Shown here: positions 13,043 through 25,228 of the stretch, piece by piece
How positions within the stretch are numbered: position 1 is the stretch's first letter
Layout of the letters: the number at the start of each line of letters is the position of its first letter
DNA from: Tetrahymena thermophila SB210
Lineage: Eukaryota; Ciliophora; Oligohymenophorea; Hymenostomatida; Tetrahymenidae
Direction of reading: 5' to 3'
Assembly: GCF_000189635.1 (NCBI RefSeq)
Contig: NW_002476554.1
Span: 518,238 to 582,237 of the forward strand
DNA: 64,000 bases
The notes under the pieces: model-generated
The model's input: the letters and a program-made list of their open reading frames with translations, nothing else
The model's database searches: none
Told to the model about the DNA's origin: nothing
Program-made: the position numbers and the translations under genes

Positions 13043-13270
13043 TCAAAGCAATTTTATTGAATGCGCTTTTCTGTTTTTTTTATTTTTTTCATGTTTTAAT
13101 ATGTTTAACAAGGCTAATATGTGGACATATTTTATCATCTAATTTTGTGCATGATTTATTTAAAAAGTTGTTTCACTTCCTTCAGAAAGTGGAACGGGTA
13201 TGTCAAAAGTAATCAATAAAAAGAGTATAATTTAAATGAAATAGAATAAAATTTTTTTGAGTAGCAAATT
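13043..13270 (-). CDS. Possible small protein or exon
   Basis: A minus-strand frame ending at TGA (13043) reads a hydrophobic stretch (FIQIILFLLITF) followed by DIPVPLSEGSETTFQINHAQ and a basic tail. It looks like a signal or anchor helix plus a short domain. No ATG precedes the hydrophobic part in frame, so the start or an upstream exon is missing. The opposite strand is also open over the same bases, so the strand is uncertain. Confidence 0.3.
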
Positions 13271-14331
13271 GGTTCAATTAAAAAATTAGTATCATCTTTT
13301 AGTTCATAAATATTATTTATTATTATATTGTATTCAGATAATAAAAATAGACAAAGTCCCTTTCCTTTTATTTATTTGTTTTACACCTAAAGATAATTAA
13401 AAATACATTCTATTTTTAAAATAGAATATAAAATTTAAATAAATTGTATATTTTTTCAGCACTGTTCTCTTTAATCATCAGCTCATTAATTTTGTATTTT
13501 TTCAGAATATTAATTAAATTTAGATATAATCAATCATAAATGCATGCATCCATGCAAATAATATTTATTGATGTTTTATCAATACACATTTATCAATTTT
13601 AAATTAAAAATATCTATTTGTATTAATATAATATAAGGAGATATAATTAATTTAATTTCACTTAATCAACATTATTTCATAAAGCTTACCTTAAGTATTA
13701 TTAATTAAAAACAGATTTTGGTAATCAATCACAATGAGTCTCGCCTTTAATGAATGAAAGAGTAATGCATTAAGATTTCAAATAAATTATCTATATTCAT
13801 TAAAAAAAAAATGTGATTGACATTTTGCGCTATTCATTTTCTATCCACTTTAAAAACAATATTGAATAAACTATAAAAATAACTGAAATGGGCATAATTC
13901 ATTTTAATGTATATTTATTTAAGAGTTTGTAAACTAAAATGTATTAGGAAAGATGAGGTAGTTTGATAAAAATAGGAGTATTGATTGATTGATTAACTCC
14001 TTGTAAATTCAATATTTTTATTAGATATTATTTATAAAATTTACTAAGAAAGATATTTTAAAAATTAAGGAAGGAAGAGAAGAGGTAACTATAGTGAAAT
14101 CAATTAAAATGTGAATAACCTTTTTTATCCCAAAAAGCTATTTATTATGATAGTTTCAATCTATTCTTCAGAGTAATTAAATAATTACGATTTATAAAAA
14201 TTTCTAATCAAATTTATTTTTTCTCTAGAGCCTGTTGAATTCTGATTAATCATATTCAATTCAAAGATATATTATATATTTAATTAAAAAGCCAATAACC
14301 TCTTTAAAAACAAAGAAAATAAGAATAACTA

Positions 14332-14400
14332 GCTTAATCAATCAATTAATCAATCAGTCGATCAATTAATCGATCAGTCAAATCAACCAGCTAAATCAAT
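14332..14400. repeat. Imperfect AATC/GATC tetranucleotide array
   Basis: About 70 bases built from degenerate AATC, GATC and CAGT units, such as AATCAATCAATTAATC, inside an A+T-rich spacer. Confidence 0.75.
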
Positions 14401-14408
14401 TTTACTCC

Positions 14409-14636
14409 ATGGCCAAACTAACATTACTTATAAATTTAATTTTAGAAAAATTCCCTAACTTTTCTCTCTACCTTCCAAACCACCCAACAATAAAATATAC
14501 AAACCTAATCTAACTCACATTTTTAATCTAAAAAGTTAAAATTGGCTATGATAATTAAAAAGAAATAATCATTTTTAAGATTTAAAATTATGTAAGCTTC
14601 ATTATTATCATCCAAAATTTCATCATTAACAAATGA
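14409..14636 (+). CDS. Possible small protein, 75 residues
   Basis: ATG to TGA frame with locally higher G+C. It begins MAKLTLLINLILEKF and continues FSLYLPNHPTIKYTN before becoming Ile/Asn-rich. It follows the tetranucleotide array directly. No family is recognised and composition is the only evidence. Confidence 0.28.
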
Positions 14637-15341
14637 TAAAATAAACAAAAAAGTTATTTTGCTTTAAAATTATTCCCTCTCAAATAAATATGAAGCTAAG
14701 TATCATCAGTATTTATGCCAAAATTTGCAACCCTTTTTTATAAAATATTTAAAGTTGATTTTCGAATTCAGAATTCAAAAAAAAAACTCAAAAATGAATT
14801 GTAAAATTTCTCTAAAAAAGTAAAGTAAAAAATAAATGTTGATTAGAATTACATTCAAATAAACTAATTAAATAATAACTTTTAAATTTTTTGATTTGTT
14901 AATTTATGATGTTATTTATATTTTTTTTATTATTGATAATTGATTATTAATATGTTGAATGGCAGTATACCTCACTCACTCTTCTTTCTTCGCAAGAAAT
15001 TCTTCAAAGTTTCCACATGCAAACATTTTAGAAATGACTCTATCTATTTAACAACTAATAACAAGCAAATAAAAAATTCTTTGTATATATTTTTTTGTTA
15101 TCTAACTGCATTGATAATTGATATCTCTTTGTTGGTTGTTGCTATTGCAAATAATTATAAATGAGAGACTCTAATAAAAACTAAATATTAGTTGATAAAA
15201 TGGCTTACTTAATAAAATAAATAGCCTTAAGAGATTTATTGATGGTCTTTCCCACAATAAAAAAGTTATTTTCAAAATTATATTTATTCTATCTTCATTA
15301 TATCCCATTCACATATGGCAGTAATTTATGTATAAAGCAAA
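14637..15341. other. Spacer with one G+C-elevated patch of uncertain coding
   Basis: The patch at about 14940-15170 is open on both strands. On plus it gives a 75-residue frame ending in a hydrophobic helix. On minus it gives a frame ending KMFACGNFEEFLAKKEE before TGA, which looks the more protein-like of the two. It may be a leftover exon. I cannot choose a strand with confidence. Confidence 0.35.
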
Positions 15342-15866
15342 TCATAGTTTTTTTTTGTACTTTATGATGCGATCTATCAGCTCATGCTAATTCTTGCATC
15401 TAATAAGATAATTAATGCAAAGAAGATGGTTTTTTCTGTCTTTAAGCTGTTTGCTTTTAATCCAGTCTATACTATAGTAGTTCAAAAAATAATGGAAGTG
15501 AGGGCTAAATCTTTTACTTTTAAGAATAGAAACTAGCATAGTAGCGTTAGGTTTTTTGCCTCGAATAAAATTCTAGAATTCTTTACGGATTTAAATTATG
15601 TCTCTATCCTTTTCTGCTGCCATTAGAGATTCGATAATAACGTCATCTCCATGATTTATCAAGAAATTTATAAATTAGTTTAATATATTTTTTATAAAAT
15701 TAGATTTATTGCATTTCTTGAACTCTTCTTCGATTTTATCATTACCCAGTTAAGAAAATTATTCCAATTACTAGCTAACATCACAAATTTTACTAATTTA
15801 GCTAGATGTACTTATTAAGCTTGCTACTTCATTCCGCTTTTGCTAGCTAAAAATAGCATCTTCCAT
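15342..15866 (-). CDS. Member C of the uncharacterised seven-copy family
   Basis: Intact 174-residue intronless frame from the ATG at 15866 to TGA at 15342. Blocks read KCNKSNFIKNILNQFINFL, GDDVIIESL, QIRKEFQNFIRGKKPNATM, LVSILKSKRFSPHFHYFL, NYYSIDWIKSK, NHLLCINYLIRC and tail KYKKKL. KKPNATM in place of the usual KKLNQSF, HFHYFL and the YLIRC ending are shared only with member E, so C and E form a distinct subgroup. The N-terminus is Gln/Ser-rich. Confidence 0.85.
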
Positions 15867-18800
15867 TTTTTTTTATTGGTTGATAGGATAACAAAAGTAT
15901 AGTTTTAGGTTCAAATTTGAGACAAAAACTTAATTCTTTCTTATGATTGATTGCTATTAAAATTTAATTTAAATTTTGTTGTTTATGAATTAATTATAAG
16001 CAAATAAATATCTATCTTTCTACTCTTTGTTTTAATAGAAAATTTCATCTAATCAAAAAGTTCCAAATATGAAAAACGAATTTAGGAAAAATATTATCTA
16101 AATGGACATTCTTATTTTAACAAATAATTAGCAATTAGAGTTATGCTAGCTATTTAGTAAGGTTTTAAGTAAGTTTTAAAAGTTTTATATTGAATTATCT
16201 TACTAATATTTAAAGTTTAATTTTACTTACATTTTTTCTTTGTTTAATTAAGAGTAATAAACATCAAAGTAAAGAAAATCATTGTAAATGAAATATTTGG
16301 CAGTTAGTTAGTCAAATTAAACTAATTTTAAAAATATCAACTACAGAATGAAAGATGTTTACTTTTTATTTAAATGTTTAGATTATAAAAACAGTAAAAC
16401 TAAACAATTAAGCAAGTAGTATATAAAATAGTTTACTTCTTTATCTAACATTTTTTAGTAAATAAAAAAAAAATATTTTTTAAAAAAATTGTCAATTTAA
16501 TTTTAGAAAAGTTAATTACTTTTTAATTATTAAAATTATTTAAATCTAATTTTGATTCCTTTCGAGCAAACATAAGTAACAAACATTAGAAAATTTAATC
16601 TGCCAGCTTCGTATAATATTATAGTTTTCTACTAATAAGGTATTCAAATTTATTAGACTTTATTTATTAAATTGCAATTAATTTTGGCTTTTTAAATATA
16701 ATTTTTCAATTTTAATATTTTAATTATCTTTCACTAAAATTCTTACAAAAATAAACAAATTTTATATTCCTTTTATAAATTTTCTAGATTTGAATTGAAT
16801 CAAATAATATATTTTTAAAAATGTAAATAATAGTTAACAAATAAAATAAATAAATTAAACACAGAAATAGAAATTTATTATTTCTTCATCAGTAAATAAA
16901 TATTTATGATTGGAGCGTTTTAGGGTCATCATGCCAAATTTTTCTGCTCTCCAAACATTTCTCCTTTAAAAAAAATATTAGCTGTTAATGTTTATTCGCT
17001 AAAAATAAACTTGTTTATTCTACCAATACAATACATAAAAATTGATATATTAATTAAATAATTATTTAAAGAAGAAAAAACACAATTGTATTAGTAAGGA
17101 TTGCATAAATTTAGATATGAAATACTTTAATGAAATTAATTTAAAGAATTTATTTTATTAGTATTATTATTTATTCTCATAATTCAAGTTCTTTCTTAAC
17201 TAACCTCTTCATTTTCTAAATCTTAGATCTTAATTTATTTTTTTATGCCTGATTGAGGTCATTGAAACTTTTAATATATTTTATAAAAAAAGATAAAAGT
17301 AAAGCTGAATAAATAAGCAATTAAGAAAGAAAGCAAACTATTGAAATGCTAATTATTTTCAAATAACTAATTAAATTCATTACAGACTAAGTTTCAATAC
17401 TTAGAGCCTAATATTTTTGCATAAACATGAGCCTAGATTTCGAACAACTTAATATGCATTAATTAGATTGCTTCTTTTAATTTTTTAGATTTAAAGAAAA
17501 GAATTATTTAAAAAATTAATTAAATATTGATATGATTAAATAAGCCTGAAAAATAAAAGTAACCATAAAATTCATCAGAATGCTTACTTAATAATTGCTT
17601 AAAAATATAAATAAACTATTTTTACTCAAATTCAAAAGAAAGAGAATAGAGATTAATGCAGTTTGCAAAAGCAAAATATAAGTCTTATATACCCTGTTCT
17701 CCAATTTAATTATCGCTTTAGATATTACAGATAAAGTTTTTATAATAAATAAAATAGAAATAAGATTTCTAAATAAGCAAGAAATAAATAGATAGTGAAG
17801 TGAAAAATTAGAATTTTTTTTCTACTTATCAGAGTAAATAAAGCAAACAATAAATTAGCTATTTATTTACTTAAAGCTGAGTTCTAATTAAGAGAGTTTA
17901 GGGAAGCTTACTAGACAAGAACTTAAGTCTGATATGCCCTTATCGCCTATTTAATTATTGCTTTTATAATAAATTAAATTCTATAGTTGTTAGTTAGTTA
18001 TTTAAAATAGTGAAATAATAAACAAATATTTGAAAAATATTAAGAAATAATATTCTAACATGTAAAATTGTGGATGGAATATGCATCAATATTGGTCCAT
18101 TAGAAAAAAATATTTAAGTAAATAAAGAATTAATTAATTAATAAAATTTGTTCAAGTAAAAAAATATTTTTACTTAAGGCTGAGAGCCAAGCTTGAGAGA
18201 TAAGGACACATTTTTAAAGAAGAGCCCAAGTTTGAAATTCCCTATGGACCGATATTATTATTGCTTTAATATTTTCCAAATTAATTTGTTAGTATTTATT
18301 AATGAAAATAAATGGATAAAAAAATTTCATTATTAAAATATTGTTTAAAATTTAAAATGTGAATAAAAAAATTAAATTAGAAAATGATACAAATTAAAAT
18401 ATGTTATGAAAATAATATAAAATTTAGTATATGTATTATATATATAACTTTGGTATTTTACTATAGAGATATCTTCAATGTTGAGAGTTAACTGCAATTT
18501 GTTAAAGTAAATCCTAAATTTGATATTTGTAAATCATCAAGATTGTTTTCCCTATTAATTAATTTATAATCTTTTTGTTTAAAATATTAAAAAAGAAGAA
18601 GAAAAACAAATTAAAGTTATTCTTATTTAAATTTTAAAATAAGTATGAGGTAATTTATATGTAAAATTAATTTAATTTATCATAAAGAGCCAAAATAAAT
18701 ATTTATATTTAAGGCTAACTATCCCTAGCAAGTAATAAAACAAAAAAAATATAGTAAGTAAGAAAAACAAATTAAATTTCTTACTCTAAGTAGAGTTTTA

Positions 18801-21109
18801 TAAATGAAAGATTTCTAAAATTAGCAAGAGAAGAATACATATTTTATGGGCTCTATTCATCAACTTAGCAGCTTTTAAAATGATTTTATGTTTTAATTTA
18901 AAATAAAAAATACTATTTTGTTTAAATAATAAATATATTTTTACTCTACCCAGAGCTCCAGTTTTTCAAGATATATGCATTTCTCTAAATTTTAAATTAA
19001 GTTTGATACAGACTATGCGCCTATTTAGTTGTAGCTATATTGAATTAAAGATTTTTTATTTAAATTAAACTTTTAAATTACTAATTAATAATGAATATTT
19101 ATGATAAAGAAATCAAAAAGAAAACAAAGATTTAAAAAATTAAATTATTTACTACAATTAATGCTCCATTTAAAATATTAATGTAAAACATCATGAGGAA
19201 TAAAAAAATAAAAAATAAATATTGTTACTATAAGTCTATGCATAAATATTAGAGATTTTAGCAGTTTGCTAAAGCAGAACCTAAGCTGGATACACCTAAA
19301 GAGCCAAATAAATTATTTCTTTTATTCAATAATAAATATACTTATTTGTTTGTTTTTAAATAAAATATATTTTAGAAAAAATCAAACAAGTTTAGATATT
19401 CTTATAAATATAAAATGGTAAACTTTACCTGAGCTCAAGTTTCAAAGTTGAAAGATTATTACACTTTTCTAAATTAGAACTTAAATTTTATAAACCTTCA
19501 TCATTTATTTTTTTGGATCTTTTCATGTTATTTATTTATTTATTTTCCATTTTTTTTATTTAATGTAAAAAAGCAATTAAAATATGAGAAATTAGGAGTA
19601 AATAAAAACTTTATGTTGAAAATAAATATTGAATCCAATTTTATTAATTAATTGAAGATGATATGATAATTAAAATTATTAAAATAATTATGATTTTATT
19701 ATTTTAATTATTTACGTAAGCAAAAGTTTAATGTTTGTGTGAGATGATGGCTCTGAGTTTAAAAACTTTTTATAAAATAAAATAGTATTATACACTATTA
19801 GAAAAAGTTAAAATAAAAAATTACTTCTTCAAGAGTATAAATAAATTTTATCTACTATTTCATTTTTTTTTAAAACAAAACACAGCTTTTAATATATTTT
19901 TTAATGAATAAATAAATCTATCTGAAGAGAACCCTATCATATCTTTCTTTAAAAAACCTAATTCATTTAACTATTTTCTATGAAATGCTATTCACTTAAG
20001 TCAAAGACTTTATACTTTTTCTAAATTTCTGACATCTTGTTTATTTACTCTTCTTTTTTTTGAGTTCCTTTTAGCTCGAATTATAATTCTAATTAATTAA
20101 TAACTTATTCACATTTTAAACTAATTAGTTTTTATATTAATAATCAGCTTTCCTAATATGAAATAGATAGAGTAATTACTTTCTTAAGGATTTTGAAGCA
20201 CAATAATTCAAAAAATCCTTATAGTTATAAATAAATTACATTAATAAAATATAAAAAAAATTTTTAAATTTAAATGTTAAACTTCTTTCTTTCTCTTTAT
20301 TTATTTATTTATTAATTTATTATTTTTTAAGTTTAATTTATAAATTTAAATTTAGTTATTAATTTTAATAAAAGTTTTATTTCTTAAAATATGTGTTATT
20401 TTTTTAATTTTTTTTGAATTGAAGTTGTAATGATTTAAAAAGTAAAAAATTTCAATAAATTGGACATTTATTAATTAAGCAGAATAGAATTTGCAATAAT
20501 AAAGAAAAAGAAGTATATTAAATTTCAAAAATTTTATAAATCTAGAGTAAAGGAAAATAGCAAATTAAATTAAGAATCAATTAATTACAATTGTAATTAA
20601 TTAACTAAAATATTTATTAATTTTTGCATCTATTAAATAACTAATATCAGAAAAATAAATTGATTACAATAATAAATAGGAAGGCATTTATTTAATCATT
20701 TAAAAGAAAATGAAATTAAATGAAATTTAATAGAGTTATAATATACAAGGTAAGTTAGTTAGTTATTATTTGGAGAATAAAGAATAAAAGAATAAGAAAA
20801 TATGTATTAGATAGAGTATATAAGAGATATAAGAATATTAAGATTTTAATATATTTGTTAAGTAGAGATTAAAAGAGAATTTTGAATAAATTTATTCTTA
20901 AATTTTTGCATTTTGTTATTTAAAGCAGTTTTTTTTACATTTTTAGGTTAAGAGTTTTAATATTTATTAAAGTTGATTGATTTAGAATTTATTAGAATAC
21001 TTATTAATAATCATTTAATTTTATTTGCCAAATTAATAGTAATCAATCATTAATTAGTCTATATTTAGAAAGATAGATAAATTGATTGATTGATTCATGC
21101 ACTAATTAA
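15867..21109. other. A+T-rich gene-poor region carrying a degenerate repeat array
   Basis: No intact gene is visible. A short minus-strand exon-like patch lies at about 16905-16970 (reads LESRKIWHDDPKTLQS). The 17.6-19.5 kb interval holds the degenerate array described separately. The rest is low-complexity A+T. Confidence 0.5.
17620..19515 (+). repeat. Degenerate tandem array of a ~100-bp unit with A+T-rich spacers
   Basis: At least seven diverged copies, all in the same direction, begin near 17622, 17865, 18168, 18455, 18932, 19226 and 19420, and probably also 18780. Each starts with a T-run then ACTYAAG or ACTMTA. Next come GAG...CAAG, a GAGAGAT or AAGAT core about 30 bases in, and an AAGTTTGATAY-CCCT element near base 70. 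The unit ends CC-ATTTAATTATTGCTTT. G+C is raised inside units and very low between them, giving a period of about 230-480 bases. No copy has an obvious open frame in common. They could be decayed exons of a repeat protein or a dispersed DNA element. Confidence 0.5.
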
Positions 21110-21649
21110 TCAATTTCTTTTTTTGTATATGACTATTTTATCTAATAATTCTTAATTTGAAAAGCATTTTTGCATGAAGGATATGCAAATTAAGTGGCTT
21201 CTTATATTTTTAATGTTTCCGCAATTTATCCAATCATTGATATAATATTTTAGGAAATATTGGAAAAGGAATGAGAATCTTTTACTCTTAAGAATTGACA
21301 GTAGAAAAGACTGATTAAACTGTTTATTTTTTTAAAAATTGTGGTATTCTTTTCTGACTTAGGCTATGCTTTTTTCTAGATACTGAATATCATAGATGGA
21401 CTCAATAACAACTTAATCACCTTTTATTTAGATGAAGTCATGAAACTAACGCAAAATGTTTTTAATTATATTTGATTTATTGCACTTGCAATATTCAGAA
21501 GCTAATTAATCTAGGTCCATTAAATTACATTCAATTATCAATTAGGAAACATCTAATTGTTCTGACTTTGACTTGACCAAAGGCTAAGAAATATCTAAGA
21601 AATAGATATCTTCACTATTATTGACTTCTTCGTAACAACTAGCGCTCAT
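21110..21649 (-). CDS. Member D of the uncharacterised seven-copy family
   Basis: Intact 179-residue intronless frame, ATG at 21649, TGA at 21110. Blocks read KCNKSNIIKNILRQFHDFI, GDQVVIESI, QVRKEYHNFQKNKQFNQSF, LLSILKSKRFSFLFQYFL, KYYINDWI, GNIKN, HLICISFMQKC and tail IYKKRN. RKEYHNF and GNIKN place it with member B. A cluster of acidic residues marks the N-terminus (EEVNNSEDIYFLD). Confidence 0.85.
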
Positions 21650-22239
21650 GTGGAGTATCGCAATTAAAGATGGAAAATTATTGATATATTCTAGTTTTTT
21701 TTTTTATCTGTTGATTTGGATTGTTTTAAATTTTAATAGTTTGTTTTAATTTTGCATAATTAAAGAACAGTATATCAATCAATCAATCAACTTAAATTAT
21801 ATCTATCAGTAAAACCACATTAAAATTTGATTAAGTAGTTTCTTTGAAGAAGTGAATTCTGTAGAAATCTAATTAAAATTTACAAAGCAAATTCAAGTAA
21901 AAATTTAATAATAGAAACTTTCAATTAACTATTTACAGAAAAATATTGTAAAGTTTCTCAAAAATTAATTAGGAGAAGTTTATGATAATGTTAAAAATAT
22001 TAATCAGTATAAATGTTCTATTACATTTTAAGGTAAAGCTGACAACATTTTTCAATTTCGCTATATCTAAAAATAATTACATGTTTAAAAATCTTAGTTA
22101 AATACTTACGAGCAAAAAATCTTAAATTAATGATATATGTTAAAATAATTTACAGATAGCATTTATTAGGTAATCTTCCATTTTTAAGCATTTATTGAAT
22201 TTTAGAAGACTAGACAGGATAAATCATTCAACAATTGCA

Positions 22240-22615
22240 AATATTATTGATTAAATTTATTTTGATTTACTGTTGCATCTCTGGCAAATTATTAAAACTT
22301 TGAGTCTTAGTAGAACACTCATTCAAAGTCATAGATAAAAATAAAGTAGATATTAATTAATTAAAGTAAGTTAATATAATATCATTTTTCATGTGTTTAC
22401 TTCAATGAAACTATTTTATCCACTCATTTTGCTAAATTAAAAATAGTTTATATTTCTTACGCATGCATTACTTTAATTTACATTACCTACCTCCTTCATA
22501 TTAGTCATGTTTGAATCCATTTTAATATTAACGCAATAATGCTCTATTTTTATCGCGAAACAATCATGTTTATGTCTGATGAAATGCGAATCTCTTAAAT
22601 CAAAAAAAGCCTGAA
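22240..22615 (-). pseudogene. Exons of an unrecognised spliced gene or gene remnant
   Basis: The clearest exon is 22497-22611. It follows a TTTTCAG acceptor, reads FFDLRDSHFIRHKHDCFAIK and IEHYCVNIKMDSNMTN, and ends at GAG|GTAGGT. Downstream on the same strand, near 22240-22315, a coding-like tail reads ECSTKTQSFNNLPEMQQQ and ends in TGA. I could not find a phase-consistent path joining them, and no start codon is evident. The call of a remnant is therefore an inference. The His/Cys-rich exon is distinctive but matches no family I know. Confidence 0.4.
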
Positions 22616-23538
22616 AATAGAAAGATTAAATTAGAAACAGGTAAAGAAAATTCCGAATTTAATAAAAATGAAAAGGATTTTAAAAGATTAAACAAGTTAT
22701 TTTGTTATTTGAATTTGATATTTTTTCATTTTTAGGATAGACTATTAGCAATTTTTTAAGTCTTTTTAATACTAAAATTAATAATCAATAGTTACTAAAA
22801 AACATAAAAATAACTATAAAATGTATAAATAAGCTCTTTAGAGGCTGATACATAATTCTGTGGTAGTTTCTTTTATTTTTAATGTCTGTAACAAATTATG
22901 CGTTTTTTAGAGAGTAAAATTAACGTATTACTAAATATCTTCAAAACCATATTAAGAACTTAGCCAGCAATCATGTAGTTTAAATGTTCAAAATATTTAA
23001 AAATTAATATAATTTGATGTATTTTCTTTCAATGATTTTTTTTATCTATTTTTTTTTTGAGCAAAAATGTTTTAAAGCTGCGTAGCACGATTATTTATTT
23101 ATTTATAGATGAATAAATTTAATAGGTCAAAAAAGACAGAATATTTATTCTATCTTTCAGAATTATTTTGAATTTTAATAAAATTAGCTAGGTTAGTATT
23201 AATTACGAATACTATCCCTTATCTTTACTAAATAAATTTAATCTATATTATCTTTTTGTAATATTAATTAATTAATTAGTTTGATTCATTCAATAATTAA
23301 TATTCAAACAAATAATTCAAATTTTTCTTATGTTACATAATACTTGAAAAGGATTCTTTAGGATAGATAATTTAATCAAAAAAAAAAAACAAAGAGGTAA
23401 AAAACAAGTCAGTTGACCCTAATTACTAATTGCTTTAATTAAATTTTTTTAAGTACAAAATCATAAAAGCAAACAGTTTAAAATTTATATACAGTAAACA
23501 TATAATTTAATCAATTGAGAATCTTATATTATTCTAAA

Positions 23539-23793
23539 TTAACGCAAGAACCTTCAAGTTGTTTACTAATCAAAATTTGGATTTTTCCCAAAATAACTCC
23601 CCACTATCAGCTATCAAATGATCTCAACTTTCAAGCTGATAAATATAATTTTTTACTTTAACCACAATCAATTCATAATTACAAATACAAAATGTTTGAT
23701 ATTTCTTAAAATATTTTAGATATTTTGTACCTCATTTAACCAAATAAAGTATTTACTAATAATTTAATAAATATAAATAATATTTTAAAGTGA
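23539..23793 (+). other. Coding-like open patch, unrecognised
   Basis: A plus-strand frame without TGA reads LTQEPSSCLLIKIWIFPKIT and YNFLLQPQSIHNYKYKM, then ends at TGA (23791). Pro/Ser/Gln content is unusual for A+T-rich spacer. There is no start codon and no recognised family. Confidence 0.25.
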
Positions 23794-24444
23794 TTCTTGT
23801 TTGTATTAAGCAATCTTTTTATAACTAATAATAAATAAATAAATATATTAACAAAATACATAGACAATTATTTAATTTCTAATTTTTAGATATTAAATAT
23901 TACAATTAAAATTCAGATCAAAAATTGATCTATTTATTTTCATTACACATTCTAAATAATTTATTGATTGATTGAATATTTAGTCAGTTAAAATATATAT
24001 AAATAATAATAAATATATTCATTCTATCTATCTATCGATCAACCGATTTATGTCTAGAACACTTTCATCAAAGGGTAATCCATTAATTTGCCAAATGTGA
24101 TATTAATAATCTCAATTAAATTTTTTAACTTATTAAAAAAATTATAGGCAGTAAGCTCTTTTCACATTTGTTCATATTTATACATTATATTGGTATTATT
24201 TTCCCTATTACTTTTTATATAACTAACTAACTAATTAATTAATTTCATTTTCTGTTTTTTTTATTATATGTAAATTTGTCTATTAAATGTAACTCAACTC
24301 TCAGATATCACTATTATTTATTTAGCCTAATAAATTTAATAGTGCATATTACAGCAATTAAAAACCCATTCATTTAATAATTTGGCAGAAATAGTTATGA
24401 CTATATTTATACACTTTTATATATTTCTACTACCTCTATCTAAA

Positions 24445-24972
24445 TCAGTCCTTTTTTTTGTATCTAATAATACACTCAATTAGCTCGGGTTTTTCTTAGC
24501 AGCGTATTAAATAGTGTATGCATAAAAGATGGTTCTTTATATCCTTCAGTCTTTTGCTTCTTATCCAGTCGATGCTGTAATATTTTAAAAAGTAGTGGAA
24601 ATGTACACTGAATCTCTTGCTTTTCAGGATTGAAATGAGCATAGTTGCGTTGGGTTTTTTAGACCTTATAAAATTTTGAAATTCTTTCCTAATCTATACA
24701 ACATCTCTGTCTTTTTAACGAGTCAAAGACTCTATTATAACTTCATCACCTTATTCAGTCAAGAAATTTATGAATTAATTTAATATGTTTTTGATGAAAT
24801 TTGATTTATTGCATTTTTTAAATAAATTCAAGATTTAATCAATTTCTAAAAGTTCTAATTATTGCAAATATTAATTTATTGAACATTCTTAGCTATTTTA
24901 AGCATTTTAATAAATTTCTTAATTATTATTGTCTTGATGTTTTGTATCTCCCTCAAAAAGCATATCAGCCAT
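24445..24972 (-). CDS. Member E of the uncharacterised seven-copy family
   Basis: Intact 175-residue intronless frame, ATG at 24972, TGA at 24445. Blocks read KCNKSNFIKNILNQFINFL, GDEVIIESL, QIRKEFQNFIRSKKPNATM, LISILKSKRFSVHFHYFL, KYYSIDWIRSKRLKD, NHLLCIHYLIRC and tail YKKKD. It is the close relative of member C. The N-terminus is Asn/Gln-rich. Confidence 0.85.
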
Positions 24973-25228
24973 TTTACTTATTTGCTTAGTTAACTTTCAA
25001 AATATTTTTATTTATCTTTTCAAATATCTTATTCTTAATGGTTAAAAATTCTAAAATTTTCTTTTTTTTTTTTAATTTAAATAAATTATAATTTATTCCC
25101 TTTACACCACATTTAAAGCAATCAATATATACTAGACTCAAAAATGAAACAATAGACTTTTTTTTTGAGCATCTAATGTAACAGGCTTGTTCATGTTTTC
25201 TCTTATTATCTCTTAGCGTGCTTGCCAA
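24965..25228 (-). CDS. Possible small Cys/Lys-rich protein overlapping the start of member E
   Basis: A minus-strand frame of 87 residues from the ATG at 25228 to a TGA that overlaps the ATG of member E by a few bases. The first half is coding-like (STLRDNKRKHEQACYIRC, then YIDCFKCGVKG) with two Cys pairs spaced like a small metal-binding motif. The second half is poly-Lys/Ile over an A-run. It may instead be the 5' leader of member E. Confidence 0.3.

Larger units (their letters stand above)
21650..24444. other. Gene-poor region with scattered exon-like patches
   Basis: Apart from the minus-strand exon set at 22240-22615 and a plus-strand patch at 23539-23793 (both listed), this is A+T-rich spacer. 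A further patch at 22870-22990 (minus) reads NYMIAGQVLNMVLKIF and may belong to the same broken gene as the 22.2-22.6 kb exons. Confidence 0.45.

Noticed and set aside
17196..17210. Near match to the Tetrahymena chromosome breakage sequence
   Set aside because: It differs from the 15-base consensus at three positions. Functional sites tolerate very few changes, and no telomere-like repeats lie nearby.
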